Source of the DNA: an uncultured Akkermansia sp. | GTDB lineage: Bacteria > Verrucomicrobiota > Verrucomicrobiia > Verrucomicrobiales > Akkermansiaceae | DNA length: 50,489 bases | Direction: 5' to 3' | Assembly (NCBI GenBank): GCA_947589295.1 | Contig: CANQBZ010000014.1 | Coordinates: forward strand, 1-50,489 | In this document: in pieces, positions 25,518 through 34,700 of the stretch | How positions within the stretch are numbered: the stretch's first letter is position 1 | Layout of the letters: every line of letters begins with the position of its first letter | Notes under the pieces: model-generated | Database searches by the model: none | The model's input: only the letters and a program-made list of their open reading frames with translations | Told to the model about the DNA's origin: nothing | Position numbers and translations under genes: made by a program

Positions 25518-25742
25518 ATGGAGTATTCTGGTATATTGTCAGTCATTGGAAATGCCGTTCGGAAAGAGCGGCGTCACAGGGGGTGGACTCAAGAGAGGTT
25601 GGCAGAAATGAGTCATGTGGATCGGAGTTTTCTAAGCAAGATTGAGCGGGGTGAAGTTAATGTTTCCGTGCTAACATTGTGTGAAATAGTAAAAGCTCTC
25701 AATGTCAACATAATAGAATTGTTTGCCAACAATGGGAAGTAG
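25518..25742 (+). CDS. Restriction-modification controller (C) protein, XRE-family HTH
   Basis: This 74-residue protein is one helix-turn-helix domain: GNAVRKERRHRGWTQERLAEMSHVDRSFLSKIERGEVNVSVLTLCEIVKALN. The SFLSKIERG recognition helix is typical of C proteins. Such proteins dimerise on a dyad upstream of their own gene and activate the C and endonuclease genes once the methylase has acted. The ORF extends to 25377 but the extension crosses the promoter and is not credible. It overlaps the endonuclease start by 11 nt. Confidence 0.82.
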   Translation: MEYSGILSVIGNAVRKERRHRGWTQERLAEMSHVDRSFLSKIERGEVNVSVLTLCEIVKALNVNIIELFANNGK

Positions 25743-26331
25743 CGAAAACAGGCTGAGAAAAAAGTGGCAGCATTATGGTGGATGTCTTGCTACTGAGGCT
25801 GAACACTCGGTGTTCACGATATTCGAACTCCTGTTTCAGGATACAGAATATGAAATAATCAAGCAGCCGCGGGAGTTCAGGAATGTGTACGTGGATGTTC
25901 AATTATCCCAAGATGAAATTGCAGAAATCTATACACCATCATGTTCTATTTTGCGCCATGGGATTCTCCCAGATGGAGCAATAAGGAACAGAAATACAGG
26001 AAAAACAATCTATCTTGAGATCAAGCGTCAAGATGGGTGGGTAGAAGGTAAGCCGCGCAAGGCAGGACGAGGCAACGCCCACGAGAGACTGTGTAAGTAT
26101 TTTACACCCGGTATTCTCAAATTACTGAGACGTGCTGGGAACATAGCCTCCGACTCTTATCCTTTTTGGATAATTTTCCAGGGAGACATAACGCGCGATC
26201 CATGTCATGTAAGGGAAATACGGTGCTGGTTTGACGGTAATGAGAGCAACTTGTTCTTCTGGAGGGACACGAAAAATGCAGATTCATTAGTGTCTCACTT
26301 TCTCTCCCATATCGAACCTTTATTGAAATAG
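25732..26331 (+). CDS. Type II restriction endonuclease, EcoRI/MunI-like (system A)
   Basis: A 199-residue cytoplasmic nuclease. The PD-(D/E)xK site is visible: P-D-G at residues 80-82, then L-E-I-K with E97 and K99. It is followed by GRGNAHERLCKYF (about 112-124), the equivalent of the EcoRI/MunI recognition segment (GxGNAxER). These enzymes cut around an AATT core. Pairing with an MT-A70 methylase, as for MunI, suggests CAATTG; the outer bases are not provable here. I start at ATG 25732, overlapping the C gene by 11 nt; a TTG three codons upstream is possible. The DNA is AT-rich compared with aspS. Confidence 0.82.
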   Translation: MGSSENRLRKKWQHYGGCLATEAEHSVFTIFELLFQDTEYEIIKQPREFRNVYVDVQLSQDEIAEIYTPSCSILRHGILPDGAIRNRNTGKTIYLEIKRQDGWVEGKPRKAGRGNAHERLCKYFTPGILKLLRRAGNIASDSYPFWIIFQGDITRDPCHVREIRCWFDGNESNLFFWRDTKNADSLVSHFLSHIEPLLK

Positions 26332-27072
26332 AAGCATCTGAGATTGTTTCACTTCATAATTATCAGTTTCAAGTCCCCACGAATCCCAGCCTTGAAATTT
26401 TTGGCGAGCGAACAACTCTACCCTGCTTTGTAGCGGGAACATTTTGACTATATTCTCGCGAATTTCATCCGGTTTCCTACTGTGCTCTCTGCGTGGTGAG
26501 CGAATAAGCTGTTGAATATTACGTGCACCGCGTGGGGATGGAATTTTTCCCTTTTTGAACAGTAAACACATTTCACAATTTGATAGTGTGTACTGCCCTG
26601 GATTGTGCGACATCTTGTCCCATATAAAAGCTACAGTTTTATACTCAAATCCCCATGCAATACCAAGCTCAATTCCTTGAGCAAGGTGAGGATTGGTTAC
26701 CCACAAAAACAAGAGGCAGTTTTCGGAACAAATATTCTTGATCGGGATTCTTTTTAGCTGTTCCGTTTTAATCGTTGGATATTTAAAATTGGCTGCACTA
26801 ATAAATATCTCACGCCTCCATCCGGTGTTCTCTCCTTTAATGCAGCTTTTATCATACTGCATCTTTCCACCATAATCCCACGGAGGATCTGCGTAGATGA
26901 TGTCATATTTCTTCTCCGGCAATGGTGGATAAAATTCTGGAAGTTCGTTTTTAATAACAAAATTTCTCTGTTTCTTAGAGTAGAGGCTGTATCCCGAAAC
27001 ATCACTTTCTCCACCCTCTTGCCCTTTTGGCAGGATAAAGCTATAGTCTTCCCCTGTTGTATCTCCTCTCAT
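26320..27072 (-). CDS. MT-A70 family DNA adenine methyltransferase (system A, MunI-like)
   Basis: A 250-residue N6-adenine methylase. The catalytic motif D-P-P-W is at residues 62-65, in YDIIYADPPWDYGG. It is followed by NCLLFLWVTNPHL, WGFEYKTVAFIWDK and the CLLFKKG and SRKPDEIRE segments typical of MT-A70 proteins. M.MunI belongs to this family, which fits the neighbouring MunI/EcoRI-like endonuclease. The gene converges on the endonuclease gene and overlaps its last 12 bp. The start has an internal purine-rich GAGAGGAG but no Shine-Dalgarno upstream. Confidence 0.85.
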   Translation of the reverse strand: MRGDTTGEDYSFILPKGQEGGESDVSGYSLYSKKQRNFVIKNELPEFYPPLPEKKYDIIYADPPWDYGGKMQYDKSCIKGENTGWRREIFISAANFKYPTIKTEQLKRIPIKNICSENCLLFLWVTNPHLAQGIELGIAWGFEYKTVAFIWDKMSHNPGQYTLSNCEMCLLFKKGKIPSPRGARNIQQLIRSPRREHSRKPDEIRENIVKMFPLQSRVELFARQKFQGWDSWGLETDNYEVKQSQMLLFQ

Positions 27073-27240
27073 AAATCGTCATGTGTTTGTTGACAATTTT
27101 TTGTGTAACTTAATCCGCTACGACTTGTGCGCATTATAGCCCTATTCAGTGGAACCATCAAGTCTTATTTAAGTATGTTCTACGCCGCTTTGTTGACCGT
27201 TTGGCGAATGCAGGGAACAGCAGGACGGTTGGGGACATCC

Positions 27241-27317
27241 GCTCGGCGAGGATGGGGCTTGATGCCGCCATGGTGTGACATTCGGCGTGACACCCGAAAA
27301 GCGAAGGGAAGCCGCCG
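27241..27317. repeat. Repeat family 1, copy 2 (77 bp)
   Basis: It differs from the 30011 copy at two positions in 77. It lies in the 309-bp gene-free gap between system A and system B. On the minus strand it can be read as SRRLPFAFRVSRRMSHHGG and so on, but this is a short open stretch without gene features. The remainder of the gap shows nothing else. Confidence 0.9.
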
Positions 27318-27381
27318 AGAAGATTGGGGAAAAGAAAATGACTTCCCGGGAAAAAGAGGATGGATGGGAAGCCGATATTCC

Positions 27382-28101
27382 TTAATGCTTGCCTTTCTCA
27401 ACTACTTTTGCCAGGATATCACGGACACCAACTTCGTATTCATCAAATTCGCCAATATTTGTATTTCTTAGCCAGAGTTGCCCTTCACCTACATTCCCAC
27501 GATGTTGTCCGTGAGAAAAGTATCGGTTGTTTTTGACTTCATCGCTGGATAGTACCCAGTAGCGGATAACATCACGCCACACGGCGATCCATACAAATAC
27601 GTCACAGCAAGCAGGCTTCATCTGTTGAAAATTCATGTCAAATGCGTATTTTGAATCGCTTGACAGGGCTTTAACAATCAGTGAGTCGCCACTTTTGCGC
27701 TGGACAGCTCTCGATGCTTTCACTTCAATTCTTATGCCGTCATACCAAAAATCGTATTGCCCGGCATATTCAGGGTCGCAAGATAGAGAAGGACGCTTTA
27801 ACTCAGGTACTACTTCGTTAAGATGGTGTTGTGCCCAATTCTCGCCAAAAGTGCGTGGGGCAGCTATTTCAAAAATATACAGATATTTGTTGCGTTCCAG
27901 ATACTCGTTACGGATATTGAGGTACTGTTGCAGCGTTATTGTGCCCGTTCCTATCAAGTGACTGATCACGTACTCAAATTTATTGAACGGATAGACCGAA
28001 TACAAGCTGTCTAAAAAATCATCACTGAGATTATATTTGTTTCCATTCCTTTTATCCATGGAAGCAATTTTGCTCTTTAACTTCTTAATTAGCTTTTCCA
28101 T
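27382..28101 (-). CDS. Type II restriction endonuclease, PD-(D/E)xK (system B)
   Basis: A 239-residue protein. A nuclease site is visible in QYDFWYDGIRIEVKASR: D117, E126 and K128 fit the D-x(n)-ExK pattern, and FGENWAQHHLNEVVP precedes it. I do not recognise the specificity family. The role is inferred from the motif and from the tight arrangement with the methylase: its start overlaps the methylase stop by 17 bp on the same strand. The DNA is AT-rich. Confidence 0.75.
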   Translation of the reverse strand: MEKLIKKLKSKIASMDKRNGNKYNLSDDFLDSLYSVYPFNKFEYVISHLIGTGTITLQQYLNIRNEYLERNKYLYIFEIAAPRTFGENWAQHHLNEVVPELKRPSLSCDPEYAGQYDFWYDGIRIEVKASRAVQRKSGDSLIVKALSSDSKYAFDMNFQQMKPACCDVFVWIAVWRDVIRYWVLSSDEVKNNRYFSHGQHRGNVGEGQLWLRNTNIGEFDEYEVGVRDILAKVVEKGKH

Positions 28102-29890
28102 ATACTGTTTTTTTTATGTATGACATCTGTTTTTCAGTCAGGCCATAAATTGAGAAGATATACTCTTCTATGTTCTCTTGCTTTTCTGTGTGTCCTTTGA
28201 GGACATCATCAACCAGCGCAGATAGTTGACTGTTATCGATTTTAGATATTTCGGGAAATAGCAGCTCTTCCAAATTTCCCCTCAGTACTTTTATTTGCCC
28301 AAATAACTTTAGATACACAAATTGAAATAAAGAGGAATTAAGAAACGCCATAATTGTCTTTATACTCATTGAAGGTATCTTCGGTATAAGGATATTGGAA
28401 CTGTTGAGGAAAAGACTTGCGTTGCTATCGTACGCAAAAGTAAGTTTATTGGATATAAACTTGTATACTAATTTTTCCGGGGCACGGTATATTTCTTCTT
28501 TTGCGACCTGCTGCAAATTAGCTCTATCGTACAAAATATAGTTTTGAGCAGGGAGTAAAACGTAGGGCTGTATTTCTTTCCCCGTGTATATTTTTTCCAT
28601 TCCGGTATGATGTTCTGGAAACAACTTGCCTTTATTGTCTCCTGTAACTACGCCCAGAGCCCAAATGCTATTTTTTAGAGAAAATTTCCCTCTGCTTTTA
28701 ACGAGTCGGATTACAGACAAATCATCATCGGACAACAGATTAAATACCAAGTCTTCTGTCTCATATACAGTCTTTCTCTTGACAACTTTTTCCTCCTTAT
28801 TCGAATAAACTTTGAACTTATCCTTATCAACACCTTTACGACATTTAATATCTACGTATCTTGTTGACACACCGGAAAAAGTATCATCATACAACGTCAC
28901 GCTGACAAGCCCTGCCTCTTCAAGTATGAATCGGCGAATATCTTTGTGTGCTTTGACATTCAAAATGGAGTCAGGGAAAAGAAACCTTATGGCGCCCCCG
29001 TCCTTTAATTGCTGAAAAGCTTTTACAAAAAAGCGTGAAAACGTTTCCTTTGAAGCAATAGAACATGGCTCGCTTTCACGGTGCATTGCCCCCCATGGCG
29101 GATTGGTTGCGATATAGTCAAACTCTCTTTTCAGGATGGGATGTTGTTGCATAATGGAACACCCAACCAAAAAATCCAAACAGTAAATTTGAGGGATAAA
29201 CTCCGTGTCCTTGTATTTTACCAGCAGATTGATTTTTGAAATAAATACGGCAATCTCATCATTGTCAACACCGAAAATTTGATTTGGTTCTTTTGCGTTG
29301 ATTGTCAATAAAAATGCTCCACTGCCGCAACAAGGATCAAAAAAGGATTCATTGTTGGAAAAACCAAAATCCTTCGTCATATTCCAGGCTATTTTTTGAG
29401 GGGTGTAATAGGAACCTGTAATATTCTTCTTGCCCTCTCGCAAATATGATTGATATACCAACCCCAATATATCAAACTCATCATCCGGTACAGCTACAGT
29501 TGTGAGCTCTTTTGCAATTTCAATATTCGAATATTCGTTTAATACAGAAGCAACATGTTCCTTATGGTCAATTTTATTTCTCTTCAAGAGATTAATTCCC
29601 AATGAAAGCAAAGCGGAAAACACGTCGATGGCGTTTTTGTCAATGTAATCAAGCACCTCCTGAACAAAAGAAGCATTTTCCCTATTATTAAAGTATTCGA
29701 TAGGTAGAACACGCTTCTTGGATTTTCGTTTGTTGGCACGTGCCGTTAAACGCCCATCTTTCTTTGTGTTCAATTTTTCCCAATTTCTCAAAGTTGCGTT
29801 GGAAATGCCATACTGCCCTATTTCGGAAACATAGGCCTGTTCACATCCTTCTTCGGGCGGCACACACACTTTCACAGTGTCTCTTTCCAT
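28085..29890 (-). CDS. Gamma-class N6-adenine DNA methyltransferase (system B)
   Basis: This 601-residue protein has a helix-turn-helix-like segment at residues 23-42 (IGQYGISNATLRNWEKL), perhaps for autoregulation. The Rossmann methylase core has ITGSYYTPQKIAWNM, motif I DPCCGSGAF (185-193) and catalytic N-P-P-W (263-266). A C-terminal target-recognition region (about 400-600) resembles those of TaqI/Eco57I-type enzymes (LYDRANLQQVAKEEIY). It modifies the site cut by the following nuclease; the sequence recognised is unknown. It is first in the methylase-nuclease operon. Confidence 0.85.
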   Translation of the reverse strand: MERDTVKVCVPPEEGCEQAYVSEIGQYGISNATLRNWEKLNTKKDGRLTARANKRKSKKRVLPIEYFNNRENASFVQEVLDYIDKNAIDVFSALLSLGINLLKRNKIDHKEHVASVLNEYSNIEIAKELTTVAVPDDEFDILGLVYQSYLREGKKNITGSYYTPQKIAWNMTKDFGFSNNESFFDPCCGSGAFLLTINAKEPNQIFGVDNDEIAVFISKINLLVKYKDTEFIPQIYCLDFLVGCSIMQQHPILKREFDYIATNPPWGAMHRESEPCSIASKETFSRFFVKAFQQLKDGGAIRFLFPDSILNVKAHKDIRRFILEEAGLVSVTLYDDTFSGVSTRYVDIKCRKGVDKDKFKVYSNKEEKVVKRKTVYETEDLVFNLLSDDDLSVIRLVKSRGKFSLKNSIWALGVVTGDNKGKLFPEHHTGMEKIYTGKEIQPYVLLPAQNYILYDRANLQQVAKEEIYRAPEKLVYKFISNKLTFAYDSNASLFLNSSNILIPKIPSMSIKTIMAFLNSSLFQFVYLKLFGQIKVLRGNLEELLFPEISKIDNSQLSALVDDVLKGHTEKQENIEEYIFSIYGLTEKQMSYIKKTVYGKAN

Positions 29891-29896
29891 GCGGAG

Positions 29897-29924
29897 ATTA
29901 TATCAGTCAACCACAATGTTGCAA
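29897..29924 (-). promoter_or_regulatory. Promoter of system B (leaderless geometry)
   Basis: TTGCAA (29924-29919), 16-bp spacer and TATAAT (29902-29897) are followed by exactly 6 nt and the ATG at 29890. Confidence 0.7.
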
Positions 29925-30010
29925 ACTTATATTTGATCATGTCAACCGTTATGTCTCTCTGTTGACTGCTTGGCAAAAACGTACGAAAAGCCGGGGGAAA
30001 AGGGACCCCG

Positions 30011-30087
30011 GCTCGGCGAGGATGGGGCTTGATGCCGCCATGGTGTGACATTCGGCGCGACATCCGAAAAGCGAAGGGAAGCCGCCG
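30011..30087. repeat. Repeat family 1, copy 3 (77 bp)
   Basis: It matches copy 2 except for C instead of T at one site and T instead of C at another. It lies between the system B promoter and the 3' end of the system C endonuclease, ending 10 bp before that stop codon. All three copies are in the same orientation. Confidence 0.9.
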
Positions 30088-30096
30088 CATCCTCGG

Positions 30097-30723
30097 TCAA
30101 ATTTCAATCTGTTCAGGCTCAATTCCCAGGATGACCAGGGGAACAGCGGGATTCGACTTGCCTTCCCGAATGACGTTTGCCACCTCGTTTTCAAACCATG
30201 CAACTCCCGTATCCATTTTCTTCATCATTCGATGAGTAGGTATGATCTCAACTCCAACGTCTATTTCGTCACGCAGGAAGAAGAACGTATGTTTAACATG
30301 TAGATCATACGCTACAAATGCATACTTGCCGAACTGAATCTCCACCGCCACTCTGTCCTTCATAAAGTCGACCTGATTTGAAGTTTGCAACGGTTCAAAC
30401 CCTCGACGAACAATCAGGTCTTTCTGATCGTTTTCTTCCTTGATTCCGGCGATTTCTCTCGCCGTTCGCACATCGGCCGTCACATAGTACTTGATCTTTT
30501 TTTCTTTCCAATCCAGCGGCGTCAGCAACTCCACAAATTTCTTATTGATGCCTCTTTGGTTGTAAATAAGCTTTCCCTTTTTCGTCTTGTCCTTACTCTC
30601 CTTGATAAATTGCCCGGCATCAATGCTCCCGATCGTGGCCTTGATTTCGTCCAGAATCTGAGGTTTGTTGACCTGCAAGAATTCCAGCCCATTCAAATGA
30701 TTGTAAACATGAGCGATTTTCAT
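30097..30723 (-). CDS. Type II restriction endonuclease, BstYI/BglII family (system C)
   Basis: This 208-residue nuclease aligns by eye with R.BstYI along its whole length (MKIAHVYNHLNGLEFLQV; KTKKGKLIYN; YYVTADVRTARE; QVDFMKDRVAVEIQFGKYAFVAYDL; KHTFFFLRDEIDVGVEIIP). The active site is the BglII-type variant D...E-x-Q, with D119, E128 and Q130, glutamine replacing the usual lysine. The expected target is a GATC-centred hexamer, RGATCY if it follows BstYI; BglII-like AGATCT is the alternative. It lies 16 nt downstream of its methylase. The closeness of the match makes the family assignment firm. Confidence 0.9.
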   Translation of the reverse strand: MKIAHVYNHLNGLEFLQVNKPQILDEIKATIGSIDAGQFIKESKDKTKKGKLIYNQRGINKKFVELLTPLDWKEKKIKYYVTADVRTAREIAGIKEENDQKDLIVRRGFEPLQTSNQVDFMKDRVAVEIQFGKYAFVAYDLHVKHTFFFLRDEIDVGVEIIPTHRMMKKMDTGVAWFENEVANVIREGKSNPAVPLVILGIEPEQIEI

Positions 30724-30739
30724 AAGTCCCGTCTTTCAA

Positions 30740-31657
30740 CTACGAATTCAAGGCAAAAGCCCCCTGCACGAGAGGCAAGTCTGCGGGGGGAGCGTATATT
30801 TCCTGATAAACAGGTCGGTATTTCAGGCAACCATTTTCAAGCTCTTCTATGTGCTGCAATCCTGCCTCGATGTACTTTTTCTCCACCTCCGTTCCCCAAG
30901 CGATGCGGTTGTTTTTCAACGCCGCTATCAGCGTTGAAGCAACACCGGCAAACGGGTCATAAACCACATCCCCCTCGTTGGACAGAGCTAAAACGCATCG
31001 CTCGCATAATTCGATCGGGAATTGACATGGATGAATCGTCTTTTCCGGATGATTGGATTTGACATTCGGTATCTCCCATATCTCTTTTTCCCAATCGGCC
31101 ACCACCCTCTTCCATACCCACACATCCTCCGGATTTTTCCCGAGGGGGTTACACGAATATTGCCCTTTTTTTTCTCCCTTGTAGTACTTTTTGCCGGGGT
31201 ATTTGGAGGGTATTCTCACAGGGTCGAGATTGAATGTGTAGTCATCGCTCTTCGTGAACCACAGTATCGTTTCATACCTCCCGGAAAAACGATTTTTACA
31301 CTGCAAGCCATGGCCAAATCTCCAGATAATCCGGTTGCGCAACTTCAACCCAAGGTCCTTGAAAACAGAATAGAAAAAGATATCCAAGGGAAACACCTCT
31401 CCCTTGCTCCCGCTTCTCCTCTCAACGTAATTCCCAACTTGCCAGCAAATGGAACCCTTGCCGGAGACAACCCTCACCAGTTCTTCGCAGATGGGCCTCA
31501 GCCATTCTATGTATTTTTCAATACTTGTCCTCGTCTCGTACTCCTTCCCCAAGTTATAGGGAGGAGAAGTTACGACTAAATCAACCGACTCCGACTCCTC
31601 TTTTTTCAGAAAAGTCAGGGCATCCTGGCACTCGTATCTGTATGGCGGCAACTTCAT
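30740..31657 (-). CDS. Beta-class DNA methyltransferase, probably N4-cytosine (system C)
   Basis: A 305-residue methylase. The catalytic motif T-S-P-P-Y-N is at residues 30-35 and the AdoMet motif DPFAGVASTLIAAL comes near the C-terminus. That order defines the beta class. S-P-P-Y usually marks N4-cytosine methylation, as with BamHI-type methylases that protect G-GATC-C sites. I start at MKLPPYRYECQDAL (31657); the open frame up to 31828 runs into the autotransporter 3' end and lacks methylase features. It is first in the methylase-nuclease pair. Confidence 0.87.
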   Translation of the reverse strand: MKLPPYRYECQDALTFLKKEESESVDLVVTSPPYNLGKEYETRTSIEKYIEWLRPICEELVRVVSGKGSICWQVGNYVERRSGSKGEVFPLDIFFYSVFKDLGLKLRNRIIWRFGHGLQCKNRFSGRYETILWFTKSDDYTFNLDPVRIPSKYPGKKYYKGEKKGQYSCNPLGKNPEDVWVWKRVVADWEKEIWEIPNVKSNHPEKTIHPCQFPIELCERCVLALSNEGDVVYDPFAGVASTLIAALKNNRIAWGTEVEKKYIEAGLQHIEELENGCLKYRPVYQEIYAPPADLPLVQGAFALNS

Positions 31658-31679
31658 CAGAGTATCACCGGGGGGCTTG

Positions 31680-31708
31680 ACTATACCACGAACCTCGCCC
31701 CTTGTACA
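31680..31708 (-). promoter_or_regulatory. Possible promoter of system C
   Basis: TGTACA (31708-31703), 17-bp spacer, TATAGT (31685-31680), 22 nt before the start codon. The -35 is palindromic and poor, so this is tentative. Confidence 0.4.
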
Positions 31709-31770
31709 GGCTATTTCTCGAGAGAGGCCTGTTTCGCAAGGAGCGATGGCTGGTGCGGGAGAGAGGTGCG

Positions 31771-34700
31771 TCAGAAGGTGACTTTGTAGCCCAGGGTGGC
31801 GTTGGCGGTGGTCCAGCCGTGGCGGCACTCGAGGGAGGCGTCCAGGAAGACGCTGCCGCCCTGCGAACCGAGCGGGACGGTGATGCCGGCGCCGAGTTCG
31901 ATGCCGACGGCGCCCACCTCGGCGCTTTCCACCTCAGCGGCGGTCGCAGCGCCGATGATCTTGTTCATGGCGGCGCCGGAGCGGTCGCCGAAGTCGAACT
32001 TGACGAGCGCGCGCGCCTCGAATATGGAAGCGCGGTTAAACGCGTTCTGGCCAACGGCTGCCTGTGCGCGGGCGCCCAAGCCGAGGGTGACCACGGTTTG
32101 GTCGATGTCATCGGTCTTGAGGCCGCAATCGCTGCCGGACTCGGAGAAGCCGTCCACATGCGCATGGCGCGCCTCGATGTTGACGACGGGCTGCAGGGCG
32201 ACGGAGCCGCTCTTGTTCATCAGCCTGGTGTAGCCGAGTTCGTAGAGGGCGCCCAGGGCGTAGCCATTGGTGGAGCTGTTCGTCCTGTAGCTGCCGGCGC
32301 CGTAGTTGACGGTGCGGTTCATGTTGATATCAGCCAGGCCGCCGCTGATCACGAAGGTGTGAGTCCACGCGCCGTGCATGGTTCGCGCAAAGCCGCTCAG
32401 GTACACGGTATCCATGTCGCCCGAGGCCGTATCAGCCGCATCCGCTTTCAGGTCGCCGTACATGGCGGAGAGGGCCAGGCCCAAGGTGGTTGCGGGGCTG
32501 ATGTCGACCGTCTCGCCGAGGGTGCCGCCCCAGTTGTTGAGGGTGAAGCCCGGTGCAAAGCCGTCGGCGTCGAGTTTGTGGTAGCCCGTCTCGGCATGCA
32601 CCCACGTCTGCCAGATCGGCAGGTCGTTGTAGGCGTCGTACACCTCCTCGCTGCCCACGGTCGTGGTGCGGTTGCGGATCGAGTTGAGCTGGCGGTGCAT
32701 GTCCTCGGAGAGCGCCGGGCCCAGCGTGGCGATCGAGGAGCCGGCTCCCGCCGCCAGAGCCTGAGCAAGGCCCACGGTTTCGCCGTTCTCGAGCATCATG
32801 GTCAGACCGCTGAGCATGCGGTAGAAGTCGGAATCCGGGTTCGTGAGGGCCTTGTAGAGGATGTCTCCCGGCGTGGGTGCAGAGGCGTCCCAGAACATCG
32901 TTGCGCCGGCGTTCGGGTTCTTGCCCATGTTCGGCACAGCCTTGGCAAAGCGGTTGTAGTCCACCGTCCTGGTGCCGATGATGATATCGCCGTTCTCATC
33001 GATGCGCGTGTTGTCCTTGTCGACCTCGCTGCGCAGGAACGCCAGCCCCTTGAGCTGCACATTCGCATCCTTCACGCCGGAGTCCTCCTTGTCCTCCACA
33101 CGGCCGATCACCAACTCCTGCACGGAGGTGAGGGGCGCCTGCCCCGTGGATTCGAGGGTGAGGTTCGCGTCCGCTTCAGCGTTGAAGGTCTGGAAATTCG
33201 GCGCAGACTTGCCCCTGTCGTCATCCGTGTTGACGCGCAGCGTCGTCTCCGAACCGGCGACGAGCAGCACATCGCCGAAACTCGCCTTGCTTTCGGACGC
33301 CGAGGTGTCGAGCGTCAACTTGCCTTGGTTGGTCACATTCCAATGCTGATCCGAGCCCGGCCCGTTGTCGGTCGTGATGCCGTCCAGCGTCAGCTCGCCC
33401 TCTTCGGCAACAGTCAGCGTGCCGCTGCCCGCCAGCGTGCCGGAGAAGCTCGCGGCTCCATCCTTCGGCTTGGCGCTGCCGGTCACGGTCACGGTGAGCT
33501 TCGAGTCCTGCTCGCCTTGCAGCGCGCCTTGCAGCGTGCCGCCGCCCGTCAGGCTGCCGACTTTCTGCTCAACTTCGGACCCGCTCAGGTCGAGCACGCC
33601 GTCGCTGTTGCCTTCCGCCTCCAGGGTCACCTCGCCGGCGTCCATTTCGGCGTCCCTCGCCAGGGAGAGCGTGCCGGTCGCCCCCACGCGCACATTGGCG
33701 CCGTTGATATCGGATTTCCAGTCGTCATTGCCTTTGAGAGTCAGGGAGCCGGACACGCCCAGCGTACCGGCGCCGTCCGCGCTGGAGAAGTGCATACTCT
33801 CCACCTCCCCTTCTTCGCCGGCATAAACCAGCTCGCCGCCCTTTTCGAGCTCCACCTTGTTGGAGGATGGGTCCGCATCGCCTGTTTCGATGTTCTTCAC
33901 GGTCAGCCTCGCGCCCTCCACAGTGAGACCGCGCTCCTCGTCCGGGTTCTCCTCCTCGTAATCGAAGGCCAGTGTGCCCAGTTCGCTCTGCCTGCTGCCG
34001 CGCACTGTCACGGCGCCCTCGCTCAGGGTCAGCGTCCCGTCACGAACCGCCAGACCGCCGCTTCCCTTCTGGCTGCCGACGGTGAGTCGGCCCTTCCCCG
34101 TCTTCAGGAAGTTCACCCCCTCGCCGAAGCCGCGGATCGTGCCCTCAAACGAGGTGTCGAGACCCTCCAGCTTGTTGTAGATGTCCGGGTCGCCCGTCTT
34201 GTCGTCCAGCCACTCGTCGTTTTGCTTCTCCTCCTCGGCGGGAAGCACGTCGCTGTTGTTCAGGGTGACCTTCAGCTTGTCGTTGCCGTGGGGATCCCCG
34301 GCATTGAGCGAAGAGCCCTCCAGGCCTACCAGGTTGTTGAGCGTGAACTCCTTGGCATCCCCGGCTCCGTCATCCTCATCATCCAGCGTGAGCGTCGCGC
34401 CGCTGTCCACCAGCACCGCTCGCTTCTTGTTGATGTCCTCCGGGTCCGTGAGAGTGGCGGCATCCCCCTGCCCCAGGGTGTCCGTGGCCGGGTCGAGGAC
34501 GATGTAGACGTCCTTCGAGGAGCCCGCGAGCGTCAAATCGCCGCCCTGCACACCCATGGTGAAGCCGAGTTGGCTGAGCAGCTCGGTGTAATTGCCGCTG
34601 CGCAGCAGTTTGTCCAGCTCCTCACCCTCGTCATCAAAGCTGATCGTGCCGCCTGTCACCAGGTGCAGGTAGCTCAGCACATTGTCGGCGCGGTGGCGCT

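Noticed and set aside
27180..27401. Short frame reading SRRLPFAFRVSRRMSHHGG and its twin at 29872-30090
   Set aside because: Both derive from the same non-coding repeat, have no promoter or conserved flanks, and differ outside the repeat; annotated as repeats instead.
31658..31828. 57-codon N-terminal extension of the system C methylase
   Set aside because: It overlaps the autotransporter 3' end and has no methylase features; the family-like start is 31657.
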